Source: Eubacteriaceae bacterium (GTDB lineage Bacteria; Bacillota; Clostridia; Eubacteriales; Anaerofustaceae). From it: a stretch of 56,281 bases of DNA. The notes under the pieces were generated by a model, which saw only the letters and a program-made list of their open reading frames with translations, was not told the origin of the DNA and did no database searches. Every line of letters begins with the position of its first letter. Positions within the stretch are counted from its first letter, which is position 1. Position numbers and translations under genes: made by a program. Shown one piece after another: positions 51,831 to 56,281 of the stretch. The stretch spans positions 1-56,281 of the forward strand of contig JAFZLL010000034.1 of assembly GCA_017551505.1 (NCBI GenBank), written 5' to 3'.

Positions 51831-51839
51831 TGGTATAAT
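51831..51839 (+). promoter_or_regulatory. Extended -10 promoter of the DUF1576 gene
   Basis: TGGTATAAT (TATAAT at 51834-51839), an extended -10. The -35 is weak. The leader is about 20 nt and holds AAGGAG at 51853-51858. Confidence 0.7.
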
Positions 51840-51864
51840 TACAACATTTTTCAAGGAGTACAAA

Positions 51865-53160
51865 ATGGAATCACTGAAAAAAGATACCGGAAAACTGTTT
51901 CTGCTGTTTTTCCTGTGCTTTTCCGTCATCTGCATCGTGACCGGCTTCGTGGTCGGCGGAGCTGACGCCATTCCCGGACTCATCAGGGTCATGACATCCT
52001 CCGAAAAACTCACCACCGACGTCCTCGCGCCGGAGATGGGAGGACTCGGAGGAGGACTTCTCTCGGTAGGTCTCGTCGGGCTCATAGCATGGGCTGTCCT
52101 GAAATTCAGCGGAGCCAAAGTCTCAGGAGCTTCTTTCGGAGCCTTCTTCCTGGCTGTGGGTCTTGGGTTCTACGGCAAAAACCCGCTCAATATCCTGCCC
52201 ATTATTTGCGGCACATTCATCTACGCAAAGTTCAAGAAAGTTGACTTCGGCACTGTTGCCAATAACTCTCTCTTCGCAGGAGCCTTAGGCCCGGCAGTAT
52301 CCGAAATGATGTTCGGTGCATGCAACCCCTGGGGGCTCGGTGTCGGCATCATCGTCGGAATCCTCGTCGGAATCCTCGTCGGCTTCTTCTTCACACCGAT
52401 GGCATCTCACGCTGCCACTATGCATAAAGGCATCAACCTCTATAACGCAGGCCTCACTGCGGGGCTCATGGGGATACTCCTCTTCGCTCTTTACAAGCAC
52501 CTGATACTCGTGCCCGCCGGAACTGTCGGCGATTACGCGGCAAGCTCCGTCAAGGGTGAGAGCTATCCTCTGTTCTTCAATATCTTCATGGGCGCCATAG
52601 GGCTGCTCGCCCTCGTAATGGGCGTTGTCCTCAACGGCGGATTCAAGGGATATGCGGGACTTCTCAAGAGAACCGGTTACAAGACAGACTTCGGAGCTCT
52701 CGACGGCGGCCCGTTAAGTCTAATCAACTTCGCCGTGCTGGACGCTTTCGGACTTATCTACCTGAACGTCGTCAAAGCTCCCTTCACCGGACCTGTTATC
52801 GGCGCTTTCCTGAGCATGCTCTGCTGGTCCGCCAACGGAAGCCATGTCCTGAACGTATGGCCGATATTCGCAGGATACGCGCTCGTCTCTCTGACCCAGC
52901 CCGCAGGCCTCGCATGGCTTGCCGGACAGGGGATACTCCTCGGCATCTTCTTTGCCAGCGGCTTGTCACCGGTCTCCGGAAAATATCACTTCTGGTGGGG
53001 GATCGTCGCAGGAGCGCTCCATGCCTGCCTGGTACCTTATGCCGGAGCCTTCCACGGCTGGCTGAACTGCTATAACGGCGGTTTCACCGCCGGCATGGTA
53101 GGATTGGTCCTGATCGCAGTACTCGAAACGCTCGTTCCCGATAAGGAAACTGCGAAATAG
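51865..53160 (+). CDS. DUF1576 multi-pass membrane protein
   Basis: A 431-residue polytopic protein of the DUF1576 family, with about ten to twelve hydrophobic segments and no signal peptide. An internal duplication is visible: INLYNAGLTAGLMGIL (near 189-204) and LNCYNGGFTAGMVGLV (near 400-415), each after a His-containing loop, and GPAVSEMMFG / GPVIGAFLSML also match. Family function is unknown; pseudo-symmetric halves are typical of transporters and channels. AAGGAG 6 nt before the ATG. It is alone between a divergent zinc-ribbon gene and a terminator. Confidence 0.88.
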   Translation: MESLKKDTGKLFLLFFLCFSVICIVTGFVVGGADAIPGLIRVMTSSEKLTTDVLAPEMGGLGGGLLSVGLVGLIAWAVLKFSGAKVSGASFGAFFLAVGLGFYGKNPLNILPIICGTFIYAKFKKVDFGTVANNSLFAGALGPAVSEMMFGACNPWGLGVGIIVGILVGILVGFFFTPMASHAATMHKGINLYNAGLTAGLMGILLFALYKHLILVPAGTVGDYAASSVKGESYPLFFNIFMGAIGLLALVMGVVLNGGFKGYAGLLKRTGYKTDFGALDGGPLSLINFAVLDAFGLIYLNVVKAPFTGPVIGAFLSMLCWSANGSHVLNVWPIFAGYALVSLTQPAGLAWLAGQGILLGIFFASGLSPVSGKYHFWWGIVAGALHACLVPYAGAFHGWLNCYNGGFTAGMVGLVLIAVLETLVPDKETAK

Positions 53161-53231
53161 CATTAAAACAAAGGAACAGTCCTCAGAGATATGAAGCCCA
53201 CTGAATGGGCGGCTCAATGAGCAGCACTTTT

Positions 53232-53265
53232 AATGCCTCTGAATCAGAAATGGTTCAGAGGCATT
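53232..53265 (+). terminator. Terminator of the DUF1576 gene
   Basis: A perfect 12-bp stem AATGCCTCTGAA (53232-53243) with 53254-53265, 10-nt loop, ending in TT. It lies 71 nt after the stop. Confidence 0.75.
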
Positions 53266-53618
53266 TTGCGTATACTTATTCTCTATTTCCGGCAGCGTCA
53301 GAACTCTTCGACAGAACAGATGATATGATCTTGCAACAGGCGCTTTCATCTCAGAACTGCCCGTTACCACACCGGCCTTGATCAAAAGCGTTCTGTGTAA
53401 ATGAGATCCTCCGGAAAATGAGCTTTCACTCTCAAGCCCGCGGCTTTTTCCGTTCTGTTCCCCAAAGCCGAGAAAAAAAGATCTTGGGGAATAGACTCAT
53501 CCAACCAGTTTGCGGCATCGACGATCCGGACACGCCGGTATTCCGGTCGATAAATGCGTGCGGTCACCGGCTTCGGATATGCGCATCTACTCCGGTGATG
53601 CCATCCGTCTTGAGATAC
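53266..53618. other. Intergenic stretch after fumC
   Basis: About 350 bp with no convincing gene. A 61-codon minus frame (53382-53567) starts at GTG, has no clear SD site and matches nothing I know. No rho-independent terminator for fumC is seen. Confidence 0.4.
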
Positions 53619-54998
53619 CTATATCATTTTCTCCGGCTTGACTGTCTCATCGAATTCCTCAGCTGTGATGAGGCCGGAAGCAAGGGCAGCATCCCTAAGG
53701 GGGACACCTCTCTTGAGAGCGTCCTTGGATATCTCGGCAGCTGCCTTATAGCCTATCTTCGTGTTCAGAGCGGTAACAAGCGTCAGTGCGCTCTGCGCGT
53801 TTTTCCGCATGATATCCGTGTTGGCTTTCATATCTTTCAGGCATAAAGATGTAAAGCTTTCGATCGCGGCAGACATAAGGTTTATCGAGCGCACGAGCAG
53901 GTGCGCCATCAGCGGCATATTGACATTGAGCTGGAAATTCCCGTACATGGCGGCCATTCCGAAAGCCGCATCGTTTCCGTATACCATCTGCGAGACCATG
54001 ATAAGCGCTTCGCACTGCGTGGGATTGACTTTTCCCGGCATGATCGAGCTTCCGGCTTCCCTTGCGGGAAGGTTCAGTTCTTTTAACCCGCACAGCGGGC
54101 CTGAGGAATAGAACCGGATATCATTCGCTATCTTGATAAGATCCCCGGCAAGAACGCGCAGGGCGGCGTGTGCGCCTGCCGCCGCGTTTTTTGAAGACAG
54201 CCCTGCATAGAAATCCTTCATCGGGACCACACTCGTCCCCGATTCCTCTGTCAGATAGCGGCATGCCTTTTCAGAGTAGCCTTCAGGCGTGTTGAGCCCG
54301 CTGCCGACGGCTGTGCCTCCAAGAGGGATCTCACGTAGGCTCTCAAGGGACTGTTTTATGAGCGCCGTGTCGGTCTCTATGATATGCTGCCAGCCTGATG
54401 CCTCCTTGCCGAAGGAGATCGGTACGGCATCCATCAGGTGGGTCCTCCCGATCTTCACGGTATCCTTATGCTCCACTGCCTTGAGCCTAAACTCTTCCGT
54501 TATGGCGGCCAATGCGGGCAGCAGCTTCTTTTCGATCAGTAATATGGACGCAAGATGCATCGCCGAGGGGAAGACGTCGTTGGTACTCTGAGACATATTG
54601 ACGTCGTCGTTAGGGTCGAGACGGACAGACTTATCCAGCTTTTCAGCAAAACCGCAGATCACCTCGTTGACGTTCATGTTGGTGAATGTCCCGCTACCCG
54701 TCTGCCAGATCGTGAGGGGGAAGCTGTCATCCAGAGCTCCGGACAGTATCTCATCGCAGCCCTTTTCGATAAGCTCCGCCTTTTTTTCCGGAAGCACTCC
54801 CAATTCTCTGTTGGCCCTTGCGGCTGCCTTCTTTATCATGGCTACCGCGTATACTATCTCAAGAGGCATCCTTTCTCCCAGAAAGCTGAAATCATCCAGC
54901 GCGCGCTGGGTAGCGGCGCCCCACAGCTTATCTGCTTCTATCCTGACCTCTCCTATGGAATCGGTAACTGTCCTGTAATCCTTCTTTCCTGCCATCAT
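53619..54998 (-). CDS. fumC: Class II fumarate hydratase
   Basis: A 459-residue member of the fumarase/aspartase superfamily. WQTGSGTFTNMNVNEV near 95-110, DVNMSQSTNDVFPSAMH near 132-148, TVKIGRTHLMDAVPISFG near 180-198 and GSSIMPGKVNPTQCEALIMVSQ near 316-337 cover the active site. The V-N-P-T-Q-C-E signature favours fumarase over aspartase (V-N-P-V-x-P-E). It hydrates fumarate to malate in the cytoplasm and needs no iron-sulfur cluster. Two adjacent starts follow GGAGGG; the second (54995) is spaced better. Monocistronic here, divergent from the attenuated ABC-transporter locus. Confidence 0.94.
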   Translation of the reverse strand: MMAGKKDYRTVTDSIGEVRIEADKLWGAATQRALDDFSFLGERMPLEIVYAVAMIKKAAARANRELGVLPEKKAELIEKGCDEILSGALDDSFPLTIWQTGSGTFTNMNVNEVICGFAEKLDKSVRLDPNDDVNMSQSTNDVFPSAMHLASILLIEKKLLPALAAITEEFRLKAVEHKDTVKIGRTHLMDAVPISFGKEASGWQHIIETDTALIKQSLESLREIPLGGTAVGSGLNTPEGYSEKACRYLTEESGTSVVPMKDFYAGLSSKNAAAGAHAALRVLAGDLIKIANDIRFYSSGPLCGLKELNLPAREAGSSIMPGKVNPTQCEALIMVSQMVYGNDAAFGMAAMYGNFQLNVNMPLMAHLLVRSINLMSAAIESFTSLCLKDMKANTDIMRKNAQSALTLVTALNTKIGYKAAAEISKDALKRGVPLRDAALASGLITAEEFDETVKPEKMI

Positions 54999-55052
54999 CC
55001 GTCCCTCCAGCTTGACTTTTCAAATAATAATATCATAATTTTAAGTTTCTTA

Positions 55053-55082
55053 TTGACATAGCCCTGCCTCATCTTATATATT
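55053..55082 (+). promoter_or_regulatory. Promoter of the leader peptide and ABC transporter
   Basis: Perfect TTGACA (55053-55058) then TATATA (55075-55080, 16-nt spacer) or TATATT (55077-55082, 18-nt spacer). The transcript would start near 55089, about 20 nt before the leader ATG. Confidence 0.85.
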
Positions 55083-55110
55083 TGACACAACAATTTGAAA
55101 GGCAGACGAA

Positions 55111-55230
55111 ATGAAGAAATTTTCAGGAAATGATCCCATGAGCTTCGTTTCCGCCGCAGATACGGCGTCTGTTTGCCCTGCCCTGTATTACGGTTATTAT
55201 TACTATTATTTTCGCGCCCCGAAAAAGTAA
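55111..55230 (+). CDS. Tyrosine-rich leader peptide
   Basis: A 39-residue frame from ATG 55111 to TAA 55228-55230. Codons 26 to 34 read Tyr-Tyr-Gly-Tyr-Tyr-Tyr-Tyr-Tyr-Phe (seven Tyr codons in eight, then Phe), and the end is RAPKK. GAAAGG lies 8 nt before the ATG. The leader has no protein role expected; its run of Tyr codons would stall a ribosome when charged tRNA-Tyr is short. This is the classic design of amino-acid biosynthesis leaders (as with Phe or Trp in enterobacteria), here with tyrosine and before a transporter. Coding by codon count, SD site and geometry of the downstream RNA. Confidence 0.85.
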   Translation: MKKFSGNDPMSFVSAADTASVCPALYYGYYYYYFRAPKK

Positions 55231-55299
55231 AAAGCCGTATTGACAGGTGAAGAGAAAAGTATAAAACTCGGCTCCGTCAATAGGCGGGGCCGTTTTTTT
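55189..55299 (+). promoter_or_regulatory. Tyrosine attenuator: pairing regions and terminator
   Basis: Region 1 (55189-55195, TACGGTT, inside the Tyr codons) pairs with region 2 (55233-55239). Region 2 (55234-55244, GCCGTATTGAC) can instead pair with region 3 (55276-55285, GTCAATAGGC), 10 bp with one bulged G. The terminator is CGGCTCCG (55269-55276) with 55285-55292, followed by seven T (55293-55299). The second pairing and the terminator share 55276 and 55285 and cannot coexist. A ribosome stalled on the Tyr codons covers region 1 and frees region 2; one at the stop codon covers region 2 and lets the terminator form. Confidence 0.8.
55269..55299 (+). terminator. Attenuator terminator
   Basis: An 8-bp stem (55269-55276 with 55285-55292, one G-T pair), TCAATAGG loop, and a seven-T tract. 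It lies 36 nt before the binding-protein ATG, so it controls entry into the transporter genes. Confidence 0.88.
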
Positions 55300-55334
55300 A
55301 TAAACAGTCATACTTAATCAATCGGAGGAAAATT

Positions 55335-56281
55335 ATGAAAAAACTGATCTCGACGCTGCTTATCGCAGCATTGGCCCTCTCGCTCGCGGCATGCGGCGGC
55401 GGGCAGAAACCGGAAGATGCCGCAAAGAAGGTCGGCATCATCCAGCTGGCCGAATTCGGTGCACTGGACGACGCCGCTGCAGGATTCATAGAAAGGATGG
55501 ATGAACTATGTGCGGAAAAGGGAGTCAAATGGGAACACCAACTTGAAAACGCACAGGGCGAACAGTCCGTCTGCGCCACCATCGCGACCACTTTCGTCAA
55601 CAGCGGGGTGGATATGATAATGGCTATCGCAACTCCGGCGGCTTCCGCTGCCGCCAGCGCCACTGCTGAAGTACCCATCATCTTTACAGCCGTCACCGAC
55701 GCGCAGGCTGCGAGGCTCGTCAAGACGAACGAGGTCCCCGGAGGCAACGTTTCAGGGACAAGCGACATGAACCCTGTCGCCCAGCAGATCGAACTGCTCT
55801 TAAAGCTCGTGCCCGGAGCCAAGACAGTCGGCATCATCTACTGCTCCGCAGAGCCCAACTCCGTCACCCAGGAGGCCATGGCGCGCAAGGAACTGGAAGC
55901 CAAGGGAGTTAACGTTCTTGATTTTACGGCTGCCGATTCCAGCGAAGTAGCGGCTGTGGCTCAAAGCATGGTCGGTAAGGTCGATGCGGTATATATTCCC
56001 ACCGACAACCTGATTTCCGCCTCCGCTGCAACGGTCGCCCAGGTACTGAATGCCGCCAAGATCCCTACAGTCGCGGGAGAGGCTTCCATGGTTGACAAGG
56101 GCTTCCTTGCCACTTTCGGAATCAATTACAAGCAGCTCGGGCGCCAGACTGCAGACATGGCTTTCAGGGTTCTGTTCGAAGGACAGAATATCGCCGAGCT
56201 CCCTGTTGAATTCTATACCAAGGACTGCGAGCTGACCGTCAACAGTGATACGGCAGAAGTCCTCGGGATCACGATTCCCGA
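55335..56281 (+). CDS. TrpX-family ABC transporter substrate-binding lipoprotein (3'-truncated)
   Basis: At least 315 residues; the frame runs off the window. The signal MKKLISTLLIAALALSLAAC ends in a lipobox with lipidated C20. The mature part has VGIIQLAEFGALDDAAAGFIERM, ENAQGEQSVCATIATTFVNS and IATPAASAAASATAEVPIIFTAVTD, characteristic of the ABC_sub_bind (PF04392, TrpX) family, where members are linked to tryptophan and related transport. The upstream attenuator suggests the ligand is tyrosine or another aromatic amino acid. GGAGG 6 nt before the ATG. Permease and ATPase genes should follow outside the window. Confidence 0.92.
   Translation, partial: MKKLISTLLIAALALSLAACGGGQKPEDAAKKVGIIQLAEFGALDDAAAGFIERMDELCAEKGVKWEHQLENAQGEQSVCATIATTFVNSGVDMIMAIATPAASAAASATAEVPIIFTAVTDAQAARLVKTNEVPGGNVSGTSDMNPVAQQIELLLKLVPGAKTVGIIYCSAEPNSVTQEAMARKELEAKGVNVLDFTAADSSEVAAVAQSMVGKVDAVYIPTDNLISASAATVAQVLNAAKIPTVAGEASMVDKGFLATFGINYKQLGRQTADMAFRVLFEGQNIAELPVEFYTKDCELTVNSDTAEVLGITIP

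Noticed and set aside
53382-53567. 61-codon minus frame after fumC
   Set aside because: GTG start without an SD site, and no family recognised; described as part of the intergenic stretch.

Overview
The window looks like a chromosomal segment of an anaerobic Bacillota (Clostridia) bacterium. The evidence is gene content and order: rpoZ-priA-def-fmt-rsmB-rlmN-prpC-prkC-rsgA is a characteristic Firmicutes order, and whiA, a TSCPD-domain protein, a TrpX-type substrate-binding lipoprotein and a DUF1576 membrane protein point the same way. Oxygen-sensitive enzymes are frequent (RimO, RlmN and one further radical SAM protein). Promoters are sigma-A type, often extended -10 (TGnTATAAT), and strong Shine-Dalgarno (SD) sites are the rule. 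Taxon assignment is inference; no rRNA or tRNA gene was seen.

Layout. 1-5.0 kb: a 5'-truncated membrane protein, an ATP-grasp protein, a HAD phosphatase, a TSCPD protein, a membrane protein, a cyclophilin and two small proteins. 5.1-12.9 kb (+): whiA-ftsK-rimO-pgsA-cinA, joined by 4 to 11 nt overlaps, then recA with its own promoter and an SOS box. 13-20.3 kb: mixed accessory genes (DUF1508 protein, VanY-type carboxypeptidase, SIS-domain deglycase-like protein, radical SAM protein, URO-D-family protein, carboxylesterase), with an array of palindromic repeats and a possible three-way-junction RNA. 20.3-30.8 kb (-): one long operon for translation, rRNA modification and cell-envelope signalling, starting at a TTGACA-17-TAAAAT promoter before rpoZ and ending in an unusual stand-alone WCX-like protein.

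30.8-40.8 kb: accessory DNA with a CxxC zinc-ribbon protein, a phage-type orphan, an AlbA_2/ATPase regulator, pfkA, a GNAT-serine hydrolase fusion, a PHP phosphatase, a second URO-D-family protein, a GNAT and YmdB. 40.8-50.6 kb (+): a carbamoyl-phosphate/citrulline operon with M20 amidohydrolase, polar amino-acid ABC transporter (three genes), ornithine carbamoyltransferase, carA, and carB fused in frame to a DapF-like domain that lacks one catalytic Cys. Its promoter carries overlapping TGCA palindromes. 50.6-55 kb: an IS-end-like palindrome, a zinc-ribbon protein, a DUF1576 protein and fumC.

55.05 kb to the end: the most striking item. A 39-codon leader peptide carries seven Tyr codons within eight. 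It is followed by mutually exclusive RNA pairings and a U-tract terminator, then a TrpX-family ABC substrate-binding lipoprotein that runs off the window. This reads as a ribosome-mediated tyrosine attenuator controlling an aromatic amino-acid transporter.
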